Source: Sutterella wadsworthensis
Lineage (GTDB): Bacteria > Pseudomonadota > Gammaproteobacteria > Burkholderiales > Burkholderiaceae_F
Length of the DNA: 64,000 bases
Direction of reading: 5' to 3'
Assembly: GCF_003315195.1 (NCBI RefSeq)
Contig: NZ_QNRV01000004.1
Span: 62,001 to 126,000 of the forward strand
Positions 16,096 through 26,366 of the stretch are shown one piece after another. The notes beneath the pieces were generated by a model, which did not search any database, was not told where the DNA came from, and saw only the letters and a list, made by a program, of their open reading frames with translations. Position 1 is the stretch's first letter. Every line of letters begins with the position of its first letter. The translations under genes were made by a program, and so were the position numbers.

Positions 16096-18318
16096 TTACT
16101 GCATTTCGCAAAAAAGCTCCAGCCGTCTTCCGAGACTCCCGTCACGGACGGTCGGTTTTTCCACAGCGCGGCGAAGGACCGCTTCAGACCCAAAAACATC
16201 TACCGTTCGCTTAGTGCGGGTAACAGCCGTATAAAGGAGCTCTCGGGTTGCAAGTTCAGACGTGCGCTTCACCGGCAAAAGCACCGCTACGCGTTCGAAT
16301 TCCGAGCCTTGGGATTGATGAATCGTCATCGCCCAGGCAACGTCAAACTGCGGCAGGAGCGCAACCGGGAGTTCCAGATTCGTATCGCCGAAATAGACCG
16401 TGAAACTCACTGCCGGTCCCTGACGATCCGGCCGATCTTGACGCTCAGGCGAATCCCCCGCATCCTCATCCCCGACAACAGCAGACGAATCTTCCAAGTC
16501 AGACGTCGGCGTATCGAGTTCGAGCAATTTAGGCAGCACGATGCCGACGTCGCCGTTATGAACGCCTAACCCCTCATCGTTGCGCCGCACAATAATCACC
16601 TCGCCCGGATAGTGTCCCCCGCCGAATGCCCCTTCAGAAAGCGGCCAGACACTTCGTATGCGCTGATCTGCATAATCATTCACGGCCTGCACGCTCATTG
16701 CACCATGCCGCTGCGCAGCAAGCGCACGAAAGCCCGAGAGACAAAGCCAAAGCTTTTGGCGCAGGCTTTCCCACTGCTCCTTCGTTGTGCCCGCCAGATA
16801 CGCTGCTCGACATTCCGACAAAACGCTGGCATAGCCTTCGAGCTCACGGTTCAGCCAACTGCGCACCGGTGCAGTGAGCCCTGTGCGGCTGAAGATTTCG
16901 CGCTCACGCTTTTGTTCGTCAGTTGCTTTTGAAGTGAACACTCCCTTCTGTAATTCCATTAGTCCTGCAGTATGAAGTGAAGCACTCTGCAAAGATTTAT
17001 CGGCATTAGCTTCTGCCGAGGCAAAAGCGGCCAGCACGTTTTGAAAAACCTCCGCTTCCGGCAGCCCTGCATTGACTCCCTGATGATTAATCGCCGCTGC
17101 CAGCTGGCCGATGGGAGTGTCTTTCCCAAAGCGCCAGCTCTTCGCCAGCTCTACGACTGCCCCCATGCGCGCAAGGGCTCCCTTGCCGTCAGAAATCTCC
17201 GCGAATACAGCCCCAGGCCCCACGGCAGCGAGTTGGTGCTTGTCGCCCAAAAGAATGACACGCGCTTCGGGTGAAACCGCCCGCATCAGGCGAACTGCCA
17301 GATGAATATCCACCATAGAAGCCTCATCCACCACCAGCACATCCGCGGGAATGGGATTCCCGATGCCCGGGGCAGAACCGGCGGCAGTGGGCGATGCCAG
17401 CCATTTGTGAATCGTCCGTGAGCGAATCTGCTTCTCAGCATCCAGCAGAAGTGCATCGTGCTGCAAAACTGCCTGCAGTGCGCTCAGCCCTTTGGCTGCA
17501 TTGTTCGCGCTTGACTCGAGCGACTGCTGCATGCGGCCCGTCGCTTTGCCCGTCGGCGCCGCCAATGCAATGCGAAGCGTTGGATTTTTCCGAAGGAGAC
17601 ACTCCAAAATTTGCGCCACCGTTGTCGTCTTGCCCGTGCCGGGACCGCCCGAGACCACCATCAGTCTGCGTTTAAGCGCCGTTGAAACCGCAAGCCGCTG
17701 CTGTTCATCAGCGTGAGCTCGGCCTGTTACCTCCGCAATCAACGCGTCATCCGGCTGGCCGCTTTCAGAGACAGGAAACGCCTCATCAGCAGCGGCAAAA
17801 CGCGCCAAGGTGCGCGCAAGAAGGAGTTCCTCCAACGCCAAGCGTGCGAAATAAATGCGTGTTTGCGCAAATGTCGGTGCCTCATCGACAATCAGCGGCG
17901 CAATGAGCTGGGTTGGCGCTGTCTCATCCGAAGTCTTCCCGAGTCTCGTCCCAGCTGCAGAAATGAAATCCTGAAAATTCTGAGCGAGTCCGACAGCCTG
18001 CAGATCTTTCAGCCCAGTCTTTAGGACTTCAAACGCCTGAGCGAGGTGCATCTCCGTCTCTTCTGGTCCTTCCGCCGCCTCTGCGGCATCAGGCATCAGC
18101 CCTTTGACCGCGTCGAGCGCACGCACGCAGACGCTTCCCTGCCGCTCAGCATTGGCAAAAGCAAGCGTCAGCCCCATCATGGCCTGACGGGCGGCTTCTG
18201 TCACTGTCACCGTCCCGATACGTTCCGCCGCCCGCAGAAGAACCGCTCCCAAACCCGCTATGCCGCCCTGCGGGAGCTCATACGTGCTGTCGGCATTAGG
18301 CATCATGCTTTTATCCAT
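16096..18318 (-). CDS. recD: exodeoxyribonuclease V subunit alpha, RecD helicase
   Basis: A 740-aa SF1B helicase, longer than the 608-aa E. coli RecD. Walker A GGPGTGKTTT (about residues 223-232), the DEASMVD Walker B, GDKHQLAAVGPG and the C-terminal AMTIHQSQGSEF motif are all there. RecD is the fast 5'-3' motor of RecBCD, which processes DNA double-strand ends for recombination and degrades foreign linear DNA. The extra length includes a variable insert around residues 585-620 rich in Asp and Arg. It starts 11 bases after recB, so recC-recB-recD form one transcript. Confidence 0.92.
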   Translation of the reverse strand: MDKSMMPNADSTYELPQGGIAGLGAVLLRAAERIGTVTVTEAARQAMMGLTLAFANAERQGSVCVRALDAVKGLMPDAAEAAEGPEETEMHLAQAFEVLKTGLKDLQAVGLAQNFQDFISAAGTRLGKTSDETAPTQLIAPLIVDEAPTFAQTRIYFARLALEELLLARTLARFAAADEAFPVSESGQPDDALIAEVTGRAHADEQQRLAVSTALKRRLMVVSGGPGTGKTTTVAQILECLLRKNPTLRIALAAPTGKATGRMQQSLESSANNAAKGLSALQAVLQHDALLLDAEKQIRSRTIHKWLASPTAAGSAPGIGNPIPADVLVVDEASMVDIHLAVRLMRAVSPEARVILLGDKHQLAAVGPGAVFAEISDGKGALARMGAVVELAKSWRFGKDTPIGQLAAAINHQGVNAGLPEAEVFQNVLAAFASAEANADKSLQSASLHTAGLMELQKGVFTSKATDEQKREREIFSRTGLTAPVRSWLNRELEGYASVLSECRAAYLAGTTKEQWESLRQKLWLCLSGFRALAAQRHGAMSVQAVNDYADQRIRSVWPLSEGAFGGGHYPGEVIIVRRNDEGLGVHNGDVGIVLPKLLELDTPTSDLEDSSAVVGDEDAGDSPERQDRPDRQGPAVSFTVYFGDTNLELPVALLPQFDVAWAMTIHQSQGSEFERVAVLLPVKRTSELATRELLYTAVTRTKRTVDVFGSEAVLRRAVEKPTVRDGSLGRRLELFCEMQ

Positions 18319-18329
18319 TTTTCGGGTCC

Positions 18330-21300
18330 TTAGGCTCTGCCCGCAAAAAGATCATCCATGCGCCGAATCACCTCTGGACGCACCGGATCGAAAACAATAC
18401 CCTGAGGGTTGGCCGCTGTCGTCGTGTCGGCCCGTACGCCTCGAAGAAACACATAAATGGCGCCGCCAATCATTTCGTCGCGCCAATGTGCGCCGAGCCG
18501 CACTTGGAGGAAACGCCGCAAAGCCACCCAATAGATCAGATACTGCAGGCGGTAAAGATGCACATCCATCTCAGCTGACATGGCTTTTTCGGTGTAGCCG
18601 GAAGCTTCGGGCGAAATTTTGTTGCTCTTCCAGTCCAGCACGTAAAAGCGCCCGCCTGCACTAAAGGCCAAGTCAATAAACCCTGTCAGGAACCCCTTGA
18701 GATCTTCAGGCCGAAGCGTCCCGAAATCGTATTTGGGATCCATGGCCTTGAGTTCACTGACGAGCCGTTCGGCAGTCAGCGAGGCGGAAATCGGAATGAG
18801 AAATTCAAGTTCCGCCGACCTTGCCGATTTGGGCACGTCTTTGAGCGTCACGCCGGGCGCCACCTCCGCATTGAGAAGATCTCGGATCATTGCGGCCGCT
18901 CCCGCGGCTGCTGAGGCCGCCTCCTTTTCGGGAAGCGACAAATGCTTTTCGACCTCACGAGCCGTCAAGGCCAGGCGGGCAGCAGCGGCTTTCTCATCAT
19001 CGCAAGCCATCATCGAAAAGTCGGCGCGCTCCATCATTTCATGCAGACAGGTACCGGCCTGCGCCCCCTTGGGAAAGGACAGAATGTCATCGACGAGCGG
19101 CGGTTTTTCGGCCTGTCCGTACCAGGTTGAAAACCCTGGCCCGTCGTCCTCAGCCATTCGGGTAATGCCCGTAAAGCTCGAGGTTCGCCATTCACTGCGC
19201 CGAGTCTGTGACCGAGCTGTCGTATAAGACTCTCCGACGGTCCCCTGCGCCAAAAGGGAGGATCGTGCGCCGGCAGCTGCTGCACCCAATTCGGTAAAAC
19301 GAAAGAGCGGCGTGCCTGAGGGCGACTGGAGCGCCGCCAAGCGTTCGACCGCGAACAGGATGTCCGCTCGCGAGGGCGTCAGCTGCCCCGTCAAGGCTCG
19401 AAAGAGATGCGCCTGAACGGTACTGCCGTGCCATTGGTCCGGATTCACAGCACTTTTAATCCGCTGTTCGCCGATGATGCAGAGATGGCGCGCAGCTCGC
19501 GTCATGGCAACATACATCATTCGGACTTTTTCTTCATATTCAGCCTGATTCACCCGCTGATCGGGTTTTTCTGCCTCAAACCGCAGCTCAAGGCATCTTT
19601 GCGCGGACCGCTGCGGATCATCCGTTCGAGACGTGCAGCGCGCATGGGTGTCAATGCTGCCCGACTGCGTGTACGGCAGAAACACAATCGGATACTGCAG
19701 CCCTTTGCTCGAATGAATGGTTTCGACAAGCACAAGGTTGGCATCGCTTTCAAGCCGCTCGCGATTGAAGTCACTGACGGGACGCTTAGCCTCTGCCGCG
19801 AGCCATGCTGCGAGTCCGGCAGGCGTAGGAATGATTCGGGCCGCGCCGTGAAGCAGCTCCAGCAGATGGCGATAGTTTGTCAGTGTGCGCTCACCATTGG
19901 CTTGCGGCAGCAACCGCTCTGCAGTTCTGCAAAAAGTCATCAGCCGCTCGAGCGCTGCCGCGGGACCGACTGTCCCCCAATTGCGCGCACCGTACTCGAA
20001 CTCGCCGCGCAGTGCAATGCGCCTTATTTCGTCGCGCTCTTGATCGTCGAGGCAGGCGAGGTCGTCGCCAATAAGCCGCGTCGTACGGGCTGCGCGCAGC
20101 AGCTTCAAATCGCCGGGCGCTGCAAAAGCGCTCAAAATCATGCCGATTTCACAAGCTTCGATGGTATTGCAGACATTCTGGTCACAGCGAATCCGCACTC
20201 GCACGCCGCGGTGTTTAAGCACTTCAGCGGCCGTCAGTCCCTCGTCATGCGTACGCACCAAGACTGCAATGTCGCCCGGGAGCACTCCGCGCAGCCGTTT
20301 GCCGTCCTTTTCCGCCACGGCTAAAGAGGCTTCTTCGTCAGCACAGGGCACCAGAAGCTCCCCGCGCCGGCCAGCCTCGATCATTGCCGTAATCCGATCG
20401 GCCAATACAATGCCCTGCTGCTGCCGACGTTCCTCGGCCGTTTGTGCTGGCGTCTCCTGCCAGCTGCTCACCCATTCAAACGGCACCGCATCCATGATGG
20501 TCCCGTCAGGGCGTTTTTGCATGAGCGGCAGATTTTTCGGCGACGACTCCACTTCAAGATAAGCGAGATCTTCGCGCAGGAAGGGATTCGGAGCGGTACG
20601 CCAAAACGCGTTGAAGGCTCTGACCAAATCAGGACTCGAGCGGTAGTTGGTTGTCAGTGCATAGACGCCTCGGAACCGACCGCTTCCGGCCGTCTGATAA
20701 AGCGCCTCCACATCGCGGCGTGCCCGCAGGTAGGTTTCCAAATCGGCACCGCGAAAGCGGTAGATGGCCTGTTTAGGATCCCCCACGAACCACACGGGGT
20801 GCGGTTCGCGCTTACGCAGAAAGAGGCGTCTGATGACCGCGTACTGAATAGGATCGGTATCCTGAAATTCGTCCACCAACACCACGCTGAAGGCGCTGCG
20901 GATACTCTCGGCCAAGCGTTCGGCCTGCGCCCGGGATTCCGCATCGGCAGGATCTCCCCGCAGGCGTTCGTAGAGCTCAATCAAAAGATCGTCGAAGGTC
21001 TTTACCCGTGCTTCGCGTTTTTTCTGTGCCAAACGCTTGGGCGCTTCCTTCACGAAATTTTGAAAAGCAGCGGCAAGCTCCGGCGACTCCGGCAGCGAAA
21101 CAATCGTGCTCGGCACCAAATCGTCCGGCGCAGCCATCAGCTGCTTGAGTATTTCAATCCATTTTCCCGGGTCACTGATCGCTGCGCGATCTTCGCGTTC
21201 GCGGAGCTGCAGCAGTGAGGTACGGATGAATTCATTGACCACATCTTCCACGAGATCGTCAACGTTTTCAGCCAATTCAAAACCGATCGAACTGCCCGAG

Positions 21301-21905
21301 GTGAATGCTCGGTCTTCGAGCACCTTTTGACAGAAACCGTGAATAGTGAAGATGCCGGCATTGTCGAATTGAGCAAGCGACTCCCGCAGACGGCTCACAA
21401 TGACCGCGGGATCGCGCCCCTGCTCTGCCCAGAGAGCGCGCTGCTCGAGCAATACGGCGTCAACCGCAGAGTCAGCAAACGTCCCGGTCATCAGACCGTG
21501 CATAGCCGAGAGATGCGACTGGATACGAGCTTTCAGTTCTGCTGTGGCCGCTCGAGTAAAGGTCATGATGAGCATTCTGCTCACCGAAACATCTTCTTCC
21601 GCAACAAAACGCAGCACGAGATGCTTGATCGAAAAAGTTTTCCCCGTGCCGGCAGAGGCTTCGAGCAAGGTCGGGCGCATCAGCGGCGCACGAAGCATGT
21701 CAAAGGACGAATCGTCCGACGAGTCTGCCGCAGGCGCCTCACCCGCGTCTGATGCGAAATCCATTTCATCGGCTTCTAAGTACGCTGCCGTCTGCTCATC
21801 GGCCGAGACGCTCTCAGCCTCCGCACAAAGCTGCGTCCAGTCCGTTTGTTCCGCCGTCATCTCTGCGCAGAGCGCTTCATCCTTTTTTGCCATAGTCGTT
21901 CTCAC
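18330..21905 (-). CDS. recB: exodeoxyribonuclease V subunit beta, RecB helicase-nuclease
   Basis: A 1191-aa UvrD-type helicase fused to a C-terminal RecB nuclease. Walker A EASAGTGKT is at about residues 82-90, helicase motif DEFQDTDPIQ follows, and the nuclease has GTCLHEMME, GFIDLAF and DWKSNK (about 1091-1096), so all metal-binding residues are intact. The first 70 residues are an acidic tail absent from E. coli RecB. The GTG start at 21905 overlaps the recC stop (GTGA); an in-frame ATG at 21893 with GAGAA upstream is an equally good start. Confidence 0.92.
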   Translation of the reverse strand: MRTTMAKKDEALCAEMTAEQTDWTQLCAEAESVSADEQTAAYLEADEMDFASDAGEAPAADSSDDSSFDMLRAPLMRPTLLEASAGTGKTFSIKHLVLRFVAEEDVSVSRMLIMTFTRAATAELKARIQSHLSAMHGLMTGTFADSAVDAVLLEQRALWAEQGRDPAVIVSRLRESLAQFDNAGIFTIHGFCQKVLEDRAFTSGSSIGFELAENVDDLVEDVVNEFIRTSLLQLREREDRAAISDPGKWIEILKQLMAAPDDLVPSTIVSLPESPELAAAFQNFVKEAPKRLAQKKREARVKTFDDLLIELYERLRGDPADAESRAQAERLAESIRSAFSVVLVDEFQDTDPIQYAVIRRLFLRKREPHPVWFVGDPKQAIYRFRGADLETYLRARRDVEALYQTAGSGRFRGVYALTTNYRSSPDLVRAFNAFWRTAPNPFLREDLAYLEVESSPKNLPLMQKRPDGTIMDAVPFEWVSSWQETPAQTAEERRQQQGIVLADRITAMIEAGRRGELLVPCADEEASLAVAEKDGKRLRGVLPGDIAVLVRTHDEGLTAAEVLKHRGVRVRIRCDQNVCNTIEACEIGMILSAFAAPGDLKLLRAARTTRLIGDDLACLDDQERDEIRRIALRGEFEYGARNWGTVGPAAALERLMTFCRTAERLLPQANGERTLTNYRHLLELLHGAARIIPTPAGLAAWLAAEAKRPVSDFNRERLESDANLVLVETIHSSKGLQYPIVFLPYTQSGSIDTHARCTSRTDDPQRSAQRCLELRFEAEKPDQRVNQAEYEEKVRMMYVAMTRAARHLCIIGEQRIKSAVNPDQWHGSTVQAHLFRALTGQLTPSRADILFAVERLAALQSPSGTPLFRFTELGAAAAGARSSLLAQGTVGESYTTARSQTRRSEWRTSSFTGITRMAEDDGPGFSTWYGQAEKPPLVDDILSFPKGAQAGTCLHEMMERADFSMMACDDEKAAAARLALTAREVEKHLSLPEKEAASAAAGAAAMIRDLLNAEVAPGVTLKDVPKSARSAELEFLIPISASLTAERLVSELKAMDPKYDFGTLRPEDLKGFLTGFIDLAFSAGGRFYVLDWKSNKISPEASGYTEKAMSAEMDVHLYRLQYLIYWVALRRFLQVRLGAHWRDEMIGGAIYVFLRGVRADTTTAANPQGIVFDPVRPEVIRRMDDLFAGRA

Positions 21906-24900
21906 AGCGATCCCGCATTAGTCAGCATTCCTTGAACAACGCTCTCGAGCGCGGAAAGGTCTCCGACCTTATAAAGGCCTTCGAGCGCCTTCTCTAAGTG
22001 TTCGGCGTAAGCCTCAGCCTGCGCTTGGTCTAAGCCTCGCCAGACGATAGCGTTGGGAAGCGCCCTCTCAGCAGGCATCTGCTCCGCTTCAGCGCCTCTT
22101 GACTTCGGCTGATAGGGCGGCACGGCAAAGGGCAGCCTGCCGAGCTGGAATGCTTCATAGAGCTTGAGGAAATAGCTAAGGAAAGTCTGTGCCTCCTGGG
22201 GTGTCCACTGCGGTGCGCCAATCAGCGGAGAACCCTTTTTTTCAACATCGGTCACGATGATCTGACCCTCTGCCGCCGCTCCGGCTGCCCGCAAAAGCGC
22301 CCAGATGAAAAGCGACTGAATCGCCCCGGAGCCCGTGATTTTTCCCGGCACCACATTGATCCAATGCACCGCCCCTGAAGCATCGCGCCACAGGTTTGAG
22401 GCAGCGTGCGTCAGCGTCCAGGGAAAACCGGGCACCGCGGCCGCCGCTTCCTGAGGCGCAAGCGCCGTCATCTGCGACGTCAGTTTCCAGTAAAGCGATG
22501 CCGCCGTTCGCGCGCAAACCACATCGTCGCTGTATCGCCAGTCGCGCAGTCCCTGCGCCCCCATCCGCGGGTCAACCGCCCACCGGGCTCCAAGCGTTTC
22601 CACGGCTTGGTCGGCGCCTTCAGCCCCCGCAGAGAGCATGACATGGAGGAGTGTATGAATGCGCTGCCACTTGGGAAGATCTTTATCTCTTTGAAGAATG
22701 GGGGCCGGATCAATCTCTTCGCCCGTGGAGAGCCTGATGCCGTGACGCTTGAGAAAGGCTTCTGCGGGATTGCGCATCCAGCGATAGAGCTCTTTCACTG
22801 GAAGGCGCCCGCCTTCGGCACGGGCGGTCAGTGCATTTGCCCAGGGCGCCGCCGGTCCATTCCAATTAGCAGCGGCAGCTTTGTCGACGGCCTCGAGCAT
22901 CTTTCGGTTCGTGCTCTGCCATTGTTTTTCCTCAGCAGAAAAACTCTTCGGCGAAAAGGCATTCAGCGGCAAGTGATGCGTGAGGATTGCTGAAGCACGA
23001 AGGCGGTCCGCCGGATCTTGAGCAAAAGTCAGCAGCCATTCGCGCAGCTCCTGCGCCACTACCGACGGCTCCTTCCATTGCGCCGGATTGGCGCCTTCGG
23101 TGTAGGAAATGAGGAATTTGCTGCGGGCGGCCAGCAGCAGATCAAGGAAGATGTTGCGGTTGTCGGTTCGGCTGTCGCGGTCGCTGCGCCGAGGAAAGCG
23201 CTTCATCAGATCAAACTCCTCGGCGTGAGAGGCCCCCGGGAAGCTTGAGTCTTCATTGAGCCCCCAGAGCACGATCACCTTGTAGGGCAGCCCGCGAAGC
23301 TGCCGCATACCGGAAAACACCACTGTATTGCCCGGACGCCCTGCGCCTGTCTCGCCGCGCTTGAGACGATCCTCCAGCGCCGCTATGAAAATTTCAAAGG
23401 AAACGTCGGGAATGCGTTCCGCCTCATCGCGCGCCTGCGCGATCTCATCGGCCAGATCTGCAGCCGCTCGTCGAATCGCCAGCCAGTCCCGCTGCGGCGT
23501 TTCCGCCGGAAAGCACTTCTGCAGCACTTCGCCGATCCAAAGCGTCCAAAAATGGGCGGATGTGCCGTCAGTGAGTTTTTCACCTTCCGCAGTCTTCAGC
23601 CGGAGCGTTTCAAGCACAGCGTAAAGGTTCGCGAGCTTGAGGAGCAGTCCGCTCTTTTCGCCCGTGGCATCCCAGCCGCCGAGCTCTGTACCGACAACGG
23701 GCAACACATCTCCATAGGGCGCAGCATCCTCGTCCTGAGGAAGCATCCAGCCGAAAGCGAGACGCTCCAGTGCACGTTCGAACGTCAGCTCATGGAGCGC
23801 CGCCGGCGCATAAACCTGCGTCTGACGGGGATCCGCGGCTTGCGCATCGCGCTGCGCATCCAAATGCGCCGGATTGAGTCCGACTTCGAACCCCGCAGCA
23901 GCAAGCCACCGATTGAGAATCGCCAAGTCATCACTTTCGAGATCGAATTTTTCGCTCACGATCGGCAGCGACAGCCACTCGACAAACCTCTCCCGTGTGA
24001 ACCCCCCGATCAGCAGGTTCTTCAGTCCGATGAGCACTGCGAGCGACACGTCTGAGTCCGCCGAAACCGCACCGCAGACGCGGTAGGCAATCCGCCGCTC
24101 TGGTGCAAGACTGCCGAAAACTTGATCGATGAGCGGCGCGGCCGCCGAAATGTCCGGCGTCACCACCAGAACGTCAGAGGGCGTCAGCGTCGGATCTGCC
24201 TGAAACTGCGCCTGCAGCCAGTCGACGAGCCCTTCGAGCTCTCGGGCCGCCGACGGCGCGCCGACAAAGCGAAGTGAGTCATCGGCCTCGTCAAAGAGCT
24301 CTGGCGCACCAGCGTCAGCAGCCTGCTGTCTGGCGGTCAAGCTGAGCAGATCCGGGCTGAGATTTAGGATCGAATCCTGTACGCGGCGCAGAAGCGTCGA
24401 CTCGTTGGCTTCAATGTAGATGCTCTGTGTATCCAGCGTCAGATCTGCTCGAAGATCCTTGGGATCACTCAGGTACTGCCTCAGGAAATCACGCTCATCG
24501 AGCAGCTTGCGGGAATGCGTTTCAACGGGCAGCTGCCGACGTTTGCGAGCGTCATCATCATCCTCGTCGAATTCTGTCAGATCGCCGCGCTCCTGCGTAA
24601 AACGCCAGAGACGGTCGATATTGGCCCGCGTGCTTCGTCCGTTGTCAGCGAGAATGGGGTGACCCACCTCTGCCTGGCCCGCTGTCTCATCCCGATGCTT
24701 CCAGTCATAGAGCCGGCGCGGCACCAAATCGAACCAGTATTCGCTCGAGGGATTAAGCAGATAAAGCCAGACTTCCCGTCCTGAATGCGCATAAGCCTTC
24801 AAAACCGGCAGCATCAGCGGCGGCACGACAAAAGGCACAAACACATGGAGCGCATTGGGAAGCGACACCTCCCGACCGTCTCCTAAGACGAGCGTACGGG

Positions 24901-25582
24901 CGTTGGCGGGGGCATCAGCAAGCGCCTGAAGCGACTCCGGAAGATGCTCAAGAAACCCGCGGCCGCGCCAACGTTTGGAGCGGGCAAGCCGCCTAAAAAG
25001 TTCGCGCTGCCAAACCGCGTCTTCATCCTCGGCCAGCGCCGCCGCTTCTCGCTTAGCCTGCGGCGTGGGATGGAGCCGATCCTGATGCAGCCCCAGCCAT
25101 GCCAGAATCCAGTCGAGGCGATAGCTCGAATAGGCCACAAAAACGCCGGCAATGCGCTGAGCGAGCAGCAAAAGATCATGGTCGCTGCGGTTTTTAAGGC
25201 TGTCCTCCAAGCGGGTCGTCCGAGTGCGAACCGCTTCTCGCAGGCTTCCCGGTCCCGTAGCACGGAGTTCGCGCCAGATCATCCAGCGCGCCTCGTTGCC
25301 GATCACATTGGCCAGCGGCTCGCGAGAGAAGAACCCAAGCCACTCCGAAAGAAACATAAAACGCATGGACGCGCAGACGGATTCCTGTTTGGCAATGGCT
25401 CTCACCAGATCCGTCTCTACAGCCTTGCTCGGAATAATGACAGGAACACGGTCGAAGACGCCGGCGAAGCATTCGTCGGCTCTCAGCGATTCAGCCTCCG
25501 GACGCAGACGAAGCGCATCAATATTGTTGAGAAGCACTGCGCGCAGCACTTCATAGCTGTTGGAGTAGATGGTGTGGATCAT
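21902..25582 (-). CDS. recC: exodeoxyribonuclease V subunit gamma, RecC
   Basis: A 1226-aa protein whose start MIHTIYSNSYEVLRAVLLNN lines up with the N-terminus of RecC. It has the inactivated helicase-like core (FRFVGAPSAARELEGLVDWL, IAYRVCG, GMRQLRGLPYKVI) and a RecC-type C-terminus. RecC recognises Chi and splits the DNA strands in RecBCD. The in-frame GTG 21 codons upstream was rejected as start because the homology begins at the ATG and the extension overlaps a long hairpin (25627-25702). It is first in recC-recB-recD, each coupled to the next. Confidence 0.9.
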   Translation of the reverse strand: MIHTIYSNSYEVLRAVLLNNIDALRLRPEAESLRADECFAGVFDRVPVIIPSKAVETDLVRAIAKQESVCASMRFMFLSEWLGFFSREPLANVIGNEARWMIWRELRATGPGSLREAVRTRTTRLEDSLKNRSDHDLLLLAQRIAGVFVAYSSYRLDWILAWLGLHQDRLHPTPQAKREAAALAEDEDAVWQRELFRRLARSKRWRGRGFLEHLPESLQALADAPANARTLVLGDGREVSLPNALHVFVPFVVPPLMLPVLKAYAHSGREVWLYLLNPSSEYWFDLVPRRLYDWKHRDETAGQAEVGHPILADNGRSTRANIDRLWRFTQERGDLTEFDEDDDDARKRRQLPVETHSRKLLDERDFLRQYLSDPKDLRADLTLDTQSIYIEANESTLLRRVQDSILNLSPDLLSLTARQQAADAGAPELFDEADDSLRFVGAPSAARELEGLVDWLQAQFQADPTLTPSDVLVVTPDISAAAPLIDQVFGSLAPERRIAYRVCGAVSADSDVSLAVLIGLKNLLIGGFTRERFVEWLSLPIVSEKFDLESDDLAILNRWLAAAGFEVGLNPAHLDAQRDAQAADPRQTQVYAPAALHELTFERALERLAFGWMLPQDEDAAPYGDVLPVVGTELGGWDATGEKSGLLLKLANLYAVLETLRLKTAEGEKLTDGTSAHFWTLWIGEVLQKCFPAETPQRDWLAIRRAAADLADEIAQARDEAERIPDVSFEIFIAALEDRLKRGETGAGRPGNTVVFSGMRQLRGLPYKVIVLWGLNEDSSFPGASHAEEFDLMKRFPRRSDRDSRTDNRNIFLDLLLAARSKFLISYTEGANPAQWKEPSVVAQELREWLLTFAQDPADRLRASAILTHHLPLNAFSPKSFSAEEKQWQSTNRKMLEAVDKAAAANWNGPAAPWANALTARAEGGRLPVKELYRWMRNPAEAFLKRHGIRLSTGEEIDPAPILQRDKDLPKWQRIHTLLHVMLSAGAEGADQAVETLGARWAVDPRMGAQGLRDWRYSDDVVCARTAASLYWKLTSQMTALAPQEAAAAVPGFPWTLTHAASNLWRDASGAVHWINVVPGKITGSGAIQSLFIWALLRAAGAAAEGQIIVTDVEKKGSPLIGAPQWTPQEAQTFLSYFLKLYEAFQLGRLPFAVPPYQPKSRGAEAEQMPAERALPNAIVWRGLDQAQAEAYAEHLEKALEGLYKVGDLSALESVVQGMLTNAGSL

Positions 25583-25626
25583 GGACGGCAGGCTCCGACC
25601 GCATTCAACGTTCTTTTCGAAAAGAT

Positions 25627-25702
25627 GAGCGCTGAAGCCATCCACTCCAAGATGCCTTCTGCAGACGGGAAAGTCTGCTGAAGGCGGACGGCTTCAGCGC
25701 TC
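25627..25702. repeat. long nested inverted repeat upstream of recC
   Basis: An outer stem of 17 bp with one mismatch (begins GAGCGCTGAAGCC at about 25627, complement ends at about 25702) encloses an inner stem of 12 bp with one mismatch and a GGGAAA loop (about 25655-25684). On the minus strand it is followed by ATCTTTTC. It lies in the 230 bases between the DUF456 gene and recC. It could be a terminator, an attenuator or a REP-like element. Coordinates are good to about one base. Confidence 0.65.
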
Positions 25703-25809
25703 CTTTGATCCACCAAGATTAACGCATCAGTGCGTCAATCATCGACCGATTGCAGCTACCCAGCTTTTGTCGGCTGAAATGTTCTTTCAAATTCGGCTGC
25801 GACGATCAA

Positions 25810-26319
25810 TCAATTCATCAGATAGATGAAGAACAGGTACCCCGTCATTGTAAAAGCCAGCGCCACTTTGACAGCCGTGCCGACGATCATGCCGACCCAG
25901 GTGGCGACGCCTACGCGTCCGGCATGCATCAAGTCGCGTTTGGCCCAGAATTCACCGACAGCCGCGCCCACCAGAGGCATCACAAAGATGCCGAAAAGCC
26001 CCATGGGGATTCCGACCACGGTCCCAACGATGGAACCCACAATGCCGGCCTTTGAGGCGCCTGCCCGCTGCGCACCGGCCGTCTGCGAGACAGAATCGAC
26101 CACTACGCCAATGACTGCAAGCACAATCAAGACGGCAATGGTCCAGAACCCCACTTTTTCATAGTGATCAGCCCAGCCAATCAGCCACCCGCCGGCGGCA
26201 ATCATCGGCAGGCCCGGAATCGCCGGCACGATTGTACCGGCAAACCCAAGCACAATGAGCACAATGGCGCCGAACCAGCACGACAGCGCAAACCAATCCA
26301 AACTTGTCAGCCATTCCAT
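25810..26319 (-). CDS. DUF456 family small integral membrane protein
   Basis: A 169-aa protein with about five hydrophobic segments, starting CWFGAIVLIVLGFAGTIVPAIPGLPMI. The PxxPGxP motif near the N-terminus and the Gly-rich middle (GIVGSIVGTVVGIPMGLFG) are the DUF456 family pattern. The function of the family is not established. It lies 47 bases downstream of dnaB on the same strand and may be co-transcribed with it. Confidence 0.8.
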   Translation of the reverse strand: MEWLTSLDWFALSCWFGAIVLIVLGFAGTIVPAIPGLPMIAAGGWLIGWADHYEKVGFWTIAVLIVLAVIGVVVDSVSQTAGAQRAGASKAGIVGSIVGTVVGIPMGLFGIFVMPLVGAAVGEFWAKRDLMHAGRVGVATWVGMIVGTAVKVALAFTMTGYLFFIYLMN

Positions 26320-26366
26320 GAGCGAGCATTCCCTTTTGAATGAATTCCATTTTGTCCGGCTAAAGG

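Noticed and set aside
16096-25582. RecBCD region as a novel defence island
   Set aside because: All three subunits carry the normal motifs in recC-recB-recD order. The extra RecB acidic tail and RecD insert are within family variation.
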